From the NCBI GenBank assembly GCA_003222455.1, contig QHWF01000043.1:1-28479 (forward strand): a stretch of 28,479 nucleotides of DNA, read 5' to 3'. Positions 1 through 11,300 of this stretch are shown here, piece after piece (positions within the stretch are counted from its first letter, which is position 1; each line of letters starts with the position of its first letter). The notes under the pieces are model-generated. The model was not told the DNA's origin. It did not search any database and saw nothing but the letters and a program-made list of their open reading frames with translations. Source of the DNA: Acidobacteriota bacterium (GTDB taxonomy: Bacteria; Acidobacteriota; Vicinamibacteria; Vicinamibacterales; CAVVIG01). The position numbers and the translations under genes are program-made.

Positions 1-159
1 GACACCGATGCCCAGAACATCGCGTAGTTGCTACTCGTTGTCGTAACTCCCCCGACAAATCGACGGCATGGGGTTCAGGGGTGGCGGGTTCCCGCACTCG
101 AGATGCTGCCTCAAATTCAGCTGAACGTTCTCGGTTCCACTTTGCCGTTACTTTGCCGG

Positions 160-184
160 TCCAAAGTTGCCAGTGTGTCTCAAT
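160..184. repeat. Tandem ACTTTGCCG words beside the tRNA-Trp junction
   Basis: The + strand carries two copies of CTTTGCCG (about 11 bp apart) followed by an inverted CAAAG. They lie about 30 bp beyond the hairpin and T-run. At the tRNA-Cys junction a different 10-bp word is repeated in the same relative place, so these may be recombinase arm-type sites. That role is inference from position only. The start and end are approximate. Confidence 0.35.
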
Positions 185-210
185 GCCATCCTCTCGTGCT
201 CAGAATTGCC

Positions 211-240
211 AAAAAAACATCGGCCCCGCAGCGGGGCCGA
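211..240 (-). terminator. Hairpin plus T7 directly after the tRNA-Trp half
   Basis: On the minus strand a perfect 10-bp GC-rich stem (arms 220-229 and 231-240, one base between) is followed by seven T (211-217). This has the form of an intrinsic terminator. It begins one base after the truncated tRNA-Trp anticodon loop, so a transcript from that tRNA promoter would end here without a 3' half. A very similar hairpin follows the tRNA-Cys half at 466-495. Confidence 0.75.
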
Positions 241-241
241 G

Positions 242-279
242 TTTGGAGGCCGGGGCTCTACCAATTGAGCTACGGACCT
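242..279 (-). pseudogene. tRNA-Trp(CCA) 5' half, cut at the anticodon loop
   Basis: Read on the minus strand it gives a 7-nt acceptor 5' strand (AGGTCCG), T8-A9, a paired D arm (GCTC with GAGC around AATTGGTA), the 5' anticodon stem CCGGC and the full loop CTCCAAA with anticodon CCA. There the homology ends: the next bases are C and then a GC-rich hairpin with a T-run. No 3' anticodon strand, T arm or CCA end follows. A functional tRNA cannot form from this copy. The break at the end of the anticodon loop matches a known crossover position of tyrosine recombinases in tRNA genes, so this is probably one half of an attachment site. Confidence 0.8.
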
Positions 280-449
280 AAATGTGCTCGTGTCTCTCGA
301 ACGCCTGACGCTCAAACTCATGACCGACCACCACCAGTCAACCGCACCTGGCCAACTCTGAAGTCAGTGGATCGTGTTTCGCCCAGGTGCTGCTGTGCCG
401 CAGACTGTGCCGGAGGGTGATTGCGAATGACTGCAAATGGCGTCCCTTC

Positions 450-471
450 GTGCGGAAACCTGCGGAAAAAA
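450..471. repeat. Tandem TGCGGAAA words beside the tRNA-Cys junction
   Basis: The + strand reads TGCGGAAACC then TGCGGAAAAA, two 10-bp direct copies. The second overlaps the T-run of the adjoining terminator and ACTGCGG follows. The position relative to the truncated tRNA matches the tandem words at 160-184. It could be arm-type binding sites of an integrase or simple low-complexity sequence. Confidence 0.4.
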
Positions 472-495
472 CTGCGGCCCCGCATAGCGGGGCAG
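466..495 (-). terminator. Hairpin plus T6 directly after tRNA-Cys half 1
   Basis: Minus strand: 7-bp stem GCCCCGC/GCGGGGC (487-493 with 477-483, 3-nt loop 484-486) followed by six T (466-471). It starts a few bases after the tRNA-Cys anticodon loop. The stretch from the loop end to the T-run is nearly the same text as at the tRNA-Trp half (AAACTC, then GCCCCGC stem, then GGGGCCG, then T-run), although the tRNA halves belong to different isoacceptors. Confidence 0.75.
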
Positions 496-497
496 AG

Positions 498-534
498 TTT
501 GCAGACCTCTGCCTTACCATTTGGCTACGGCGCC
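498..534 (-). pseudogene. tRNA-Cys(GCA) 5' half, copy 1
   Basis: Minus strand: acceptor GGCGCCG, T8-A9, D stem GCC/GGC around AAATGGTAA, anticodon stem 5' strand GAGGT and loop CTGCAAA with anticodon GCA. The 3' stem strand ACCTC is absent; the sequence continues CTCTGCCCCGC into the terminator hairpin. It is a truncated gene and half of a candidate attachment site. It is near-identical to the second half at 14470-14506 and shares about 46 bp of upstream flank with it. Confidence 0.82.
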
Positions 535-580
535 GTGGGCGTCAAAAGTCACCAAAACAGATGACTTTCTCAACCCACCT
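498..580 (+). repeat. Direct repeat, left copy (tRNA-Cys half plus flank)
   Basis: About 82 bp matching 14470-14551 in the same orientation, with a handful of mismatches and one single-base gap. It covers the tRNA-Cys 5' half and the next 46 bp, including GTCAAAAGTCACCAAA and ACTTTCTCAACCCACC. The repeat brackets about 14 kb that holds the SIR2 and RHS genes. The shared flank goes beyond the tRNA, so a simple core-site duplication does not explain it; the element may carry a replacement 5' end with promoter. Confidence 0.8.
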
Positions 581-608
581 GAAACCGAGCCGGTTTCGAG
601 CGATCTAC

Positions 609-628
609 TGGGGGCATTTTTGGGGGCT
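609..628 (+). repeat. Two TGGGGGC words 12 bp apart
   Basis: TGGGGGCA (609-616) and TGGGGGCT (621-628) are separated by a T run. They lie just beyond the left direct-repeat copy. Similar doubled G5C words occur near tRNA-located integrases from memory, so an arm-site role is possible but unproven. Confidence 0.3.
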
Positions 629-721
629 ATACGAATAGCGAGCCGGGTGCTGGCGCACTCCGACTACTGCGTGTCACACAGAGGTATACTGGCAGCGCAT
701 TTGTCATAGCGCTCCCGCGCC

Positions 722-1679
722 TCACACGAACACAGGATGCTGCCGGAGAAACTCCAGCGTGTCCTGATTGGGCGTTCCGAGTACGATGTTACGGCCCACG
801 TTACCGTGTGCGAAAAAAGCTTCGACAGGCACCCGCTCCCCTGCGCCAAGGCCGAATGCTGACCCCCACACAAGCGCATCCCCCTTTTCGCCGGTTGAGC
901 CCGAGCCGCTTCAGGTTTTCTTCGAGGTAGCCGAAGCCGAGGAAGCAAATGACGTCGGCTTCGCCGACGAGTTGCGCTGCTCGCCCGAGCGCCAGGTTAT
1001 CGCCCCCGCCACCCTCGTGCATGATCTTGATCGAGTCCCGGATCGTGACCGCGACCCCAGCGAGTTCGTCGGTTGGGGGCGGCTCGTAAGGCCGGGCGTT
1101 TTCCCCCCCCACGTACGGTAGCGAGCCGAGCTTGCCGTATACGTGGACGACGGGAATGGCGTGTAGGAACTTGGAAGCGCTGGTGCCGTGGTCAACGTGC
1201 TTCGGGACTTCGGATGTGGGCAGGTTGAACGCGTTTTGGAGCGCGGTGAACAGGTGGTGCTCGAACGACCGGTCGTAGTTGAACGTCACGACGGAGAGCT
1301 TGCTCTGCTTGACGTCGTCGAGGGACGGGCCGAGGTGCGCGAATAGGTACGAGTACCAGCTGGGCACCGCGGCGAATAGGCTCGCCTCGGATTCGAACGG
1401 GGTCAGGAGCGCGGCGATGGCGGTCTTCCCGAGTGGCAGGAACTCGGGTCGGTGCTCCAAAAACACGTCCACGGACGGGCGGCCGGACCGTTGGAGGGCG
1501 TCGCGAAACGCGTAGATCATGCGCGGCTGAAAGCCGCAGACGCGCAGGAGCCGAACCAGGTCCGAGGCCTCGTTTGCGAGGCCGTCCACGACGAGGGTGA
1601 CGAGCTGCCGCCCGGAGGGGAACGCCAGGTGCATGCTCGCCCCGGCACCGAGAATGAGGACCGTCTGACGCTTGATCAC
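722..1679 (-). pseudogene. SIR2-like NAD-binding domain protein, frameshifted
   Basis: The N-terminus VLILGAGAS is the nucleotide-binding loop of SIR2-like proteins. VVTFNYDRSFEHHL, VVHVYGKLGSLPY and ICFLGFGYLEENL follow in the family order. Start is GTG at 1679, overlapping the stop of the 88-aa gene in GTGA. The open frame runs out at 801 with an unlikely Arg/Cys-rich tail. Reading the +1 frame from about 884 restores a normal ending, WGSAFGLGAGERVPVEAFF and on to a stop at 722-724, about 318 aa in all. The break lies in or near runs of five G on the coding strand (880-884, or 863-867). This may be a real mutation or a homopolymer sequencing error. SIR2-like domains of this kind often deplete NAD+ in phage defence; that function here is inference. 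Confidence 0.75.
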
Positions 1680-1942
1680 AACTTCGAGCGGCCTCGTCTC
1701 TCTTCTTTGTCTGCTTCTGCCATGACAACAAGCTTCATCAACTCCAGCGCCGACGCGTATCGCGCCGTACATGCGTCCGCTCCGATGTCGCGCGCGAACT
1801 GCGGTGCGTCGTTCCCTTTATACGCGGCGAGCTGACGGAGAACGTGAGCGCAGTTCCGGTCACCGGCTTGTGCTGCTCGATCTGCGTCGGCGTCGAGCTT
1901 GTTGCGCAAGTCGACGGGGATAAAGTTGGCAGGATTGGGCAT
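1676..1942 (-). CDS. Small hypothetical protein coupled to the SIR2 gene
   Basis: An 88-aa protein of no recognised family: an acidic/basic mixed, probably helical chain rich in Ala, Asp and Arg, with a charged C-terminus (EADKEERRGRSKL). ATG at 1942 has GAGG about 6 bp upstream. Its TGA shares four bases (GTGA) with the GTG start of the SIR2 gene, so the two are translationally coupled. No signal peptide or membrane segment is visible. The context suggests a partner or regulator of the SIR2 effector, but no function can be named. Confidence 0.65.
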   Translation of the reverse strand: MPNPANFIPVDLRNKLDADADRAAQAGDRNCAHVLRQLAAYKGNDAPQFARDIGADACTARYASALELMKLVVMAEADKEERRGRSKL

Positions 1943-2337
1943 AGGACCTCGACAACCCGACTCTGGATAAGTACCGCGAATCCTGGTTGGACCCTACTGG
2001 AGGGATTGGCTGAAGCGGCACCCCCTCGAGCACCAGAGCGGACCCACATGTCGCACAAACGCCATGCTGGTGCCGCAAAAAACGCCCTAGCGGACCTCCC
2101 AGTGGTGCTCCATGTTAGCGCCGGATAGGTGGCAGCGCCTAGCGTGCGGCCCTTGAGCAGCGGTACCCACCTGACTAAAGGGTGACCCATGAACGAGCCG
2201 CGGGTCGCCCTGCGATTCTCTTGCAATCCTCAGACAGATGTTGCGCCTCTGCCGACGACTCCGTTGGTGACGTCGTCCCGAGGCGTCCTACTCCACGCGG
2301 ACGAGTCCGGAGAACACGCGAGTCTCTAGAGGTCATT
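1943..2337. other. Divergent intergenic region, no supported gene
   Basis: This 395-bp gap separates the leftward SIR2 pair from the rightward giant gene. I see no convincing promoter, RNA or coding region. A minus-strand frame from 2078 has a CATCG-type Cys pair but only a TTG start and no family match, and an in-frame ATG at 2182 upstream of the giant gene has no ribosome-binding site. The strong AGAGG site at 2328-2332 belongs to the giant gene. Confidence 0.5.
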
Positions 2338-5300
2338 ATGAAGCCTGGACGCCCCGCCGAACTGTGGAAGGCAGAAGATCGGTCGTGCTTCGCCGCGCGA
2401 ACATTGTGCGTTCTGGTCCTCGCCGCTACCGCCTGCCAGTCAGAAGAAATGCGGGAACCGGACAAAACGCCTCCTAAGTGGGGGGCAGAGCAGCGTCGGG
2501 GCAGCTTCACAATACCGAAGGAGGGCGGTACCGGGTCCTTCGACGGTATACAGCTTTCGATTCCAGCCGGTGCGCTCAGCAAGGCGACCAAGATGGAAAT
2601 TCGCCGTGTCGAGCGGACCGATCTGCCACCCCTTACCGGCGGAATGGTCAACGTCACGAAGGGCGGCGTCGGATACCGGTTCTTGCCTTCCGGGCTCCGT
2701 CTACGAAAGCCAGCGCAAGTTGTCCTCCCGTTGGAACAGGACTCGGCGGTCGCGCCGCTCTGGGAAACGCTGGGCGCTCGGACGTTCTACTGGGATGAGG
2801 TTCGGAATCGCTGGCTCCCCCTTTCGAGACCAATAGTCGACTTGGCCGGCGCGCGAGTCGTCGGTGAGACACGGCATTTCACGCTCATGGTAAGCGCTGT
2901 CCTCGCATCGCCCGAACACGCCGCGCCGACGAACTTCAACGCCAACTCGATAAAGGACATCGCTGCAGTCGAACCGACTGCAAACGTGGATCTGATCGAG
3001 CCACCTGAGGCCAACAACAAGGGCGATGCGCGAGTCACCTTCCCGATCCGCCTTCCCCGAGGTCGGGGCGCCTATTCCCCTCAGGTACAGTTGACGTACT
3101 CGTCTGCTCGTGGGAACGGACCAATCGGCGTCGGTTGGGATCTGCCTGTGTCGAGAGTGGAGATCGACACTCGATGGGGGGTCCCACGCTATGACGGCTC
3201 TGAGCGGTACCTCATTGACGGAGCGCAGGTAGTTCCCGTTCCAGTTGGCGCGCACTCTCACTGCGTGTCGGGTTCCCTCATAGGTGAGTTTGCTACTCGG
3301 GTTCAGACCTTTAAACGCATTCTCCTGTGTGCCGGCGCTTCGGGGACGCGCTCTTGGGAGGTCACAGAGAAGGACGGCACTCGATTCGAGTACGGGGCAG
3401 ACGCCGAGTCCCGCCTGTCGAGCTATGAACCGGGAGAAGAGAACCACACCAGCGTTTGGTTTCTACGACGGGTCGTCGACACTAACGGCAACGCGACGGA
3501 CTATCGGTACACGTCGGACTCAGATCATGATGTCGCGAACTTTCTGGGAGAGCAGTTCGTACAAAAGTATCTCTCAAGAATTGAGTACACTTCGCAAGTC
3601 GAGCCCATCTCGCAGCCGACGTTGCAAAGCTCCTATCGCGCGGACTTCACTTGGGAATGTGGCACACGATCGGACGGGGCTATCACCGGCAGGTCAGGAT
3701 TCAAGATCGTTACACGCTGTCTCCTGGGGTCCATCGACGTTCTCGCTAGAGACACGATCAATCCATCGACGTGGGACCAAGTCCGGCGTTACGAGCTCAA
3801 GTATAAGGTGGGCGAGTTCTCCAAGACTCTGCTGCAGAAGGTCCAGGTTTTTGGAGCGGCGGGATCGCCGTTCTACGAGCACTCCTTCGACTACACGGGC
3901 CCAGAGTACGTTGAGCACGCTCGTGGGGCCGGCACGCAGGCGTTCGATGCCACGAGCACTTGGCCGGTGATCGTGAACGACCCGTTTCCTATTGATCGAC
4001 CGCGGCGACGACTCGATCGAACCTTCGAAGAGGGTGATCAACTGAACGCCGGCCTAGGCTTGTCAGCGAAGATCGGAGTGGGGGGCCTCACCGCCGGTTG
4101 CGAAGTCGGCGCGAGCTTCGGTGTGAGCGAAGACTCCCCCATACCGGTGGTCCTGCTGCGCGATGTCAATGGCGACGGCATCGCGGATCGAATCTGGCTA
4201 CGCACGGACGGACCTATCGTTGTACTCCTTAGCCCGCTCAGCCCCCCACTGCTCTTTAAGCCGGACGCTCGGGTTGCCTTGGGCGACGATAGTCGCACCC
4301 AATTCACGGGATCACCCGCAGCGACGAGTTGGCTAGGCGACAGCCTCCCAGAACTAGGCAGCGAAGATGGTGCTGGGTCCAGCATGGGAGTAGATGCGTC
4401 TTGCAGTCTGGGTCCAGCTCAAGTATCGGGCGGGATGTCGTTTTCGGTTCGGATGGCAGGAGCGACAAGTCTTCTGGTCGATGCGGACGGCGATGGCCGA
4501 CTCGACCTCCTGGCAGGCGGTGCCTTCTATCCCGGTCTTGCAAGGGAGTGTCGCGATGGATTCGGTCCGGTTTCGACGACCGCCGACGGCATGAGGGGGA
4601 CCTGTTCAGACGGCCTGCCGGTATGCTTGGCAAGGGACGCCCTTTGTTTCGGTACGCTGGTGCCCCTTCTCGGTGCCCCCGCTCCGTCGGCAGGACGCCC
4701 AATCGCTTCGAGGAGGACGCCGTCCTACCTCGCAAGCTCGCGTCAGCGTCGCACCCGAAATGGCGAGCGCCCTGTGTCTTTGGTGACGGAGCACACTGCC
4801 CGCGCTCCCTCGAATCTGGCAGGCCCCACGAATGGGGGCGCAGCCGGATTGAGTGAACATGGGAGCGCCGCGAACTCGATCGATCGAGCGAGCGTCGGCC
4901 CGTCACGCGGTCCGTTTGCGCTTTTGAACCTCGGTGTTCCCTCGGAGCAACGAGTGCCCTATTCGGAAGGTGGGCACGCCTCGCGACGGGCGGCCGTCGC
5001 ACCGCCACTTGCTAACCAGGTTACTAATCATGCCGAGGAGAACACCTGGGGTTTCAACACATCAGTGCGTCGCCGTTTCAAGAAAGAAGCGACACTCCAA
5101 GGCGAGTTTTACCCGCTTAACCCGGTTCTCCGTTGGGACGCGGCGCACACGGGCACCATTCGGTTCAACGCACGCGTCAGGCGCAAGTACGAAGGCGGAA
5201 CCGATGGCGTCAACGTTCACCTGCTGTCGGTGACCGACTTCAAGCAAGGCACAGGCACAAGTTTGCTTGGTACCCTGCATCTCGGACCGGACAACACGCG

Positions 5301-8300
5301 ATGGACATCGCTCATGCCCTGGCTTGGCATGATCCCAGTGAAGTTCGGGGAATCCTTGCTGCTCGTCTTCGATACAGGCAAAGATGTCCCCGTCGCCCTG
5401 GACGGAAGCCTGCTGGACGAGCTGGAGGTTGAGGTCAACATTGCTTACCTCACAGTCTGTCGCCCGAGCGTGGCCTGTCGGCGCGTGCACCCCGACGAGC
5501 TTCGCCATTTAGGGCCGACGGGCGACCTCCAGTACCTGTTTCGCTTTCCCCAAGACTTTCGGACGTCCGAGTCGCCACGAGAAGTCTACTGGCGAGCCAT
5601 GCCCCCGCTTGGGCCCGCTGGTGTTGTGGACAGGGGAGCCCCGATCCCCAACCGGGTCATCGGGGTCGTAGACAAGGTCTCCCGTACGCTTACCGCTGTT
5701 CACGTTCGAGTTCGGTGCGAATCGATCGCGAGTACGACGGCCGTTGATCACACCGTGTGTCCCCTCGGCACGGTCCTCGCAGAGCACGTCTTCGCTCCTC
5801 AGGAAGTGGGCCGAGCGTCCCTGTCCGCTGAGATCCCTGAGCCCTTCGTACCCGTGGCGCCTAGCAACATTTTCGACAGGGCTCGCTTTCTCCTTTCTCG
5901 ACCCAAAGCCTTCGACCCGATTCGACTGTTGTTTGAAGTAGATGGCGAAAACGGTTGGGAGATCGCCCCTAACGCAGTTAAGTGGTCTCCGCACATCGAG
6001 ATGGTGTCGATCCGCGACGTGGAACCGATGGCCGGCGGTAAGCCGGACCTAACTGTCGAAACGGTGGCCCACCTCCCTGAGACACCACTCACAGGTGATG
6101 AAATCACTTTCGTGGCAGTCGTGAGAAACGCGGGTGGCAGTCGGGCGGGCCCGTCCAAACTGGCGTTCAAGATTGGGGACGATGCATCGCCCCAACTGCT
6201 TGACGTACCCGCGTTGGGAGCGGGCCAAAGCCATACGGTACTGCGAAAGAAAGTCCTAGGGGTTGCCGGCTCTCACGTGACCACAGCTACCGTGGACATT
6301 GGTCACGCTGTCGCTGAATCCGACGAAGGGAATAACGAGAAAGCGGAAACGTACTCAGTCATTACACCACAGCGCATGCTCGTATCAAATGCGCCTCTCC
6401 CTGATTTGTTCGTCGAGAGTTACACACACGTCCCCGTAACACCGACCACGCACGACCGGATAACCTTCATCGCAGTGGTACGGAACCGAGGCGCCGGACC
6501 AGCGGGCCCTTCTCAGCTTGGACTGTGGGTCGGTGGGGAAACGCTGGCACGCAAGTTCTCCGTTCCGGCCTTGGGACCCCGCCAAAGCCAAACCCTTCAA
6601 ACGACCGACATCTTAGGAGCGGCACGGGACTACCTTAATAAAGCACAAGCCGACCTGACGAGCGCCGTGCATGAGACCCACGAGGACAATAACGGGCGCG
6701 AGGATCTCTACAGGGTCATCGGCGGCGATGCATACGTTTCCAAGATCCTCGTTCAGGCTTCCACGACAGAGTACCCCGAGAAGCCGATTGTTTACGAGCC
6801 CCCCGTTCTTTATCGAGTGCACCCAACACGGCAGCTAGTCCCCTTCCAGACGGTCGAGCCAGACGAGCAAATCGAAATCGCTGCGACGGTTGTTAATCCC
6901 AAACAGCCCCTGATCGTGACGGTGACAGGCGATCAAATGGAAGGCGTTGCTTCTCGGCTGGAGGTCGGGCCGCGCGATCTTGCAATTGGCGCTCACGCTT
7001 CCACCAAACGGCAGACAATCACGTTACCCAAGCCTGGCACATACTTCATCCGTGGTTACACGGAGGCGTCTTTCGACCCTGCGACGAGTCTTCGGGTGAA
7101 GGCGGAGCGCGAGCGTACCATTGTGACAGAGTACTTCGCTCTCGTGAAAGACCACGCCACGTCGCCCATAAGCACGAGGACGCAGGATCTTGCCTGGGTG
7201 AGTTCGCCGGTGGTAGCGCCCGGCCATGAAGAACCTGGGTGTCCGAGTGCCACGCCAGTAATAGGGCCCTTTAACGTCGCGACGAACCCTGTTTCCACGA
7301 ACTGCATCCTGTACTACCAGCAACTCGATCACGCCGACATCGGCATCGCTGTGGTGGCCGGTTCAGAGGCAGAGGGGATCGCCAAACGGCTGGCGCCGCA
7401 AGCAACGTTCGTCACAATACCGGCGGGCCAAACCTTCGTGCTGCCCAGCGGTGAGACCGTTGTGTCGCTGGGAGGAGGAGGGGTGCGCATTCGGCTGGAC
7501 TCCCACGATTTCACAATGCAGCTGGGGGAGCTCCCGGCGTTTCTCGTGCGTCATGGGCTCGTCACCGCGACCCTTGTCAAGTGGGAGGCGATTGCCGGGC
7601 AGGTACAAACCGGCGGACCCTCGAGCGGCGGAATCTCCCTCGCGATGCCGACAGAAACAATTGAGGGTGCGTACCCCTGTTGTCCGCCTTACACCAGGAT
7701 CGGACCTCCCTTCGGTCAAGTCGGTGCCGGCGGCCCGGGCGTTGAAATCGGCTACTACGGATTCACGTTTCCTTTGCCCATCACCTTCCACGAGCGGGAC
7801 ACGCTCCCAGTCAACCTTGTGAGCGCTGATTTCGGCGCTGGCTATCGTCTCCCAAAGCTTGTCGGAGAGGTCGTTCATTCATTTGAACCATACGGCGGAG
7901 GCTATCACGGCTTTTTCTACGGTCTCTTCAACGGCAAAGAGGACCTCAAATGCATAGGACCGCTCTCCTGCGCTGCACTCTCGGGGGCTGGAGGGACTTC
8001 GCACGGTGGTATCGTCACGCACCGTAAAGGCAACCCCAACTTCTCGCCAACCCGTCTTGTCGGCAACGTGTTGCTGTCTCTTCAAGACACAACTTCTCAG
8101 CTGGTGACGGTACCGGGCGGTGGGCCAAGTCAACCGGATGTAGACACCGATGGGGACGGGATCTATGACTCTGTAGACAAGTGTCCACTAGATCCTGAGG
8201 ACTTCGACGGTTACGAGGACGAGGACGGTTGTCCGGAATCCGGTGGCGATGACCCTGACGTTGACGGTCTTCCGAATTCCATCGATCCAATGCCTTACGC

Positions 8301-11300
8301 TCCAGGACCCGGGGACGGGGTCCCAGATCCACAGCCGTCGCTCTACGAGCGTTGCGGGAACGATAACACAATCGATTTGTCCCCAGACGGATGTGAAGGG
8401 CGGCTGGCACGCCGTTTTGAGCCTCTTGGCAGCGCTGTCACTGGAGGGAATGACGGCACTGGGTGCATGACAGGAGGGGATCCCGGTGCTTACATCTGCG
8501 GAGGGAACATAAACCCAAGCGAGCGAAACTCGACTCCGAATCCGTTATTGGCTTCGCCGCGAAACATCCGCGAGAGCTGGACCGCCGGTGTGAGCGCCTA
8601 CTTGGGCGCGGGGATCGACTTGAGCAAGTTCGCGTTCATCCCGGCCGGCGCGGGAGTGAGTGTCGACGTCGCTACGGGTGGAGTCTACACCAGCAGAGAA
8701 GTCCAGGACTGGAACGGCGACGGCGTCATCGATCTCACAAGTCCCAATGTGATGTTCCTGGGTGGACGTGATGAGTCCGTTTACCCCGGTATCAGCGAAG
8801 CGCTTAATACAACGTTTGGATTCAACCTCTCAGGCAGTGGCAGCGGTGGATACGTTCTCAAAACTGACCCCCAAGGCAATGTCGTCACGGGTCAGTCTCG
8901 CGCAACGGTGACCTTCGGGCGCGGGTCGCAAGCAAGCCACAGCACCATTACCTCCAACCGGCTCGATATCAATGGCGACGGTCTACCGGACATCATTTTT
9001 GGCGCCGGGGAGTCAGGAGCTACGGGCCGTACACATCTTTACGTTCGGCTGAATCTCGGTTATCGCCTCGGAGCGGCCGAAGATCTCGGCGTCTTGGATC
9101 CACTCGGGCAGCCCACTGGAAACGACATCGCCAAGAAACTGTCAAGTTGGTTACAAGAACGCGCCCGAGTCGGAGCGCTAACTGAGTCTGACAATCTGAC
9201 ACTCTCGAAAAGTACCGGGGGAGGTGGGGGGATAGATCTCGGCATTTTCGGAGCCGACGCGTCTGTTGCGAAGACTCAAAGTGCCACCGTTGCTCAGGAC
9301 GCCGTACAGTTCGCGGACATCAATGGTGATGGGCTGCTGGATTTCGTCGAGCGCTTTCCGGGCTCCAACTCGGTTCTAGTTCGCCTGAACACTGGCTCTT
9401 TCCCCGGGCACGGGCCCTCCGCTTTCCTCACACTGTCGAATCCTCTGCAGACGAGTCCGTGGGCCTTGCCACCTGAAGTTCCTGGATTTGCGTGGATCGG
9501 AGAATCTGTCGTGCCCCAGATTAATTGGTTTGGAGGCACCACTTCCCTTCAGGCCGCAATCGATGCCGCGAACCGGTCGAATAGCACTCTCCATGAGCTG
9601 GATCAAATCATGACCGACGCGTTGGGACCTGATGGGGTATCCGCGGGCGGTGCTCGGATGACAACATGGAGCGGAAGCTTTTCTGTGACAGTCTTCTTCG
9701 TCAAGGGAACGGTCAGCTACTCGAACAACGAGGGCGCCAGCTACGTCCAACTTGCGCTTGAGGACGTTGACGGAGACGGTCTTCCCGACCGTGTCTTGCG
9801 GTCAGGAAACGAAGGATCCGGCGGCCTTCAGGTTCAGCGAAATAGGTTGGGTGGGGCTAATCTGCTGAAGACAGTCTATCGGCCGCTTGGCGGCCAAGTC
9901 GACATTCGCTACCGGCGCAGCACACCCTCAGAGGCCGATCCTCACTCCAGCTGGCTGCTCGACTCCACGACCTTGGGACATCAGACATCGGTGCCGCAAA
10001 ACCTCCGTACGACACCGATCGTGATGGCGTACAGTTACGAACAGCCCTATTACGACCGATACGAGAAGGAGGACTACGGATACCAGATCGTGACGACTAT
10101 GCGGGCCGACGGACGGGTAACGCGGCGAGAGTACGAGAATCGGGATTACCGCTTAGAGGGGTTCCTGCGGCGAGAGCGCGCCTATGACGCGCACGGCTCG
10201 CTGCTGACGGAGACCGAAAACACCTACGCGCCGACGCTGTGGGGGACAGCCACTTCCACCGAACGCGACGGATGCGTTCACCAATTGTTGCTGCCAGCCG
10301 CCTACTTGGCAAACGCGACTTCCGCCTCCACGAATCGAACGCCCTGTGACGTGTGGTTTCCGAAGCCCACCGCGATCGTGACTCGGTTCTTTGAGGGTGG
10401 CACCAATGCCCTAGAGCGACGGCAGTTCCTCGAGGAATATGACGAATGGGGTAACGTCACGAAGCTCAGGGAAGAGTACGGGCCGGATAACACGGATCGC
10501 CTTGCGGCCGACATCGGATACGATCTGCGCAATCAGTTCCTTGATGCGTACATCGTCGATCGCGCCGATAGCGTGGAAGTACGGCAGGACTCCCATGCCG
10601 GGTCGATCTTGCGAAAGAGGAACGCTGCATACGACAGTCATGGTAACCTCAGCACGCACGAGACGTGGGCCGATGCCGCTGGAACCAAAGTCGGCCGTTT
10701 CCACATCGCTGTCGGTGCCACCGGCGGCGTCGACTCAATCACAGACGCCAATGGCTACCAAATCAGGTACTCGCGAGATCGCTTCACAGGAATGCTCCCG
10801 ATTCTGACGAGCGATAACCTGGGGCTACAGTCGACGGCAGCTTATGATCTGCGCTTCCAACTCGCAACGTACACTCGTGACGCAAACCAGCAGGAGCAGA
10901 AGACCGATTACGACGAGTTCGGCCGTCTCTTCCAGCTCTTCGCTCCTTACGAACTTGCGGCCGGGACGCCGAGCCTAACAGCCTCCTATTCGCAGCTGAA
11001 CGGCACGTTCCCGGCGTACGCGATCACAACCAACGCCGCGGTCACGCCAGGAACAACCAATGTGCACAGTACCCTGCGGATCGGCCGCTTCTTCGATGGA
11101 TTAGCACGAGAAATCCAAACCCAGGCGGACGGCGAAGTAGATGGAGTGGTGGGTCGTATCCTGGCCGGCACGGTGGAGTTCGACACTGCAGGAAGGCGGA
11201 TACGGGCTGGGGATCCCGTGTTCCGGCCGGGATCGACAATTGCGTTCGAAGGTTTGTCCCTCGATCCAGCGCATACCACCATCTGGGACTACGACGCGCT

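Noticed and set aside
28..420. Open frame across the tRNA-Trp region
   Set aside because: It runs antisense through the tRNA half and terminator, with no ribosome-binding site or protein-like composition.
242..534. Split tRNA genes with introns
   Set aside because: No 3' halves occur in the window, and the hairpin plus T-run right after each loop would end transcription.
863..884. Programmed frameshifting in the SIR2 gene
   Set aside because: A +1 shift without a slow codon, stop or stimulatory structure that I can see; mutation or read error is simpler.
1860..2078. Minus-strand frame with a CATCG Cys pair
   Set aside because: Only a TTG start without a ribosome-binding site, overlaps the 88-aa gene, and one Cys pair is not enough for a zinc ribbon.
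2182..2337. Upstream start of the giant RHS gene
   Set aside because: The first 52 residues look non-coding and would bury the lipoprotein signal; ATG 2338 has AGAGG in the right place.
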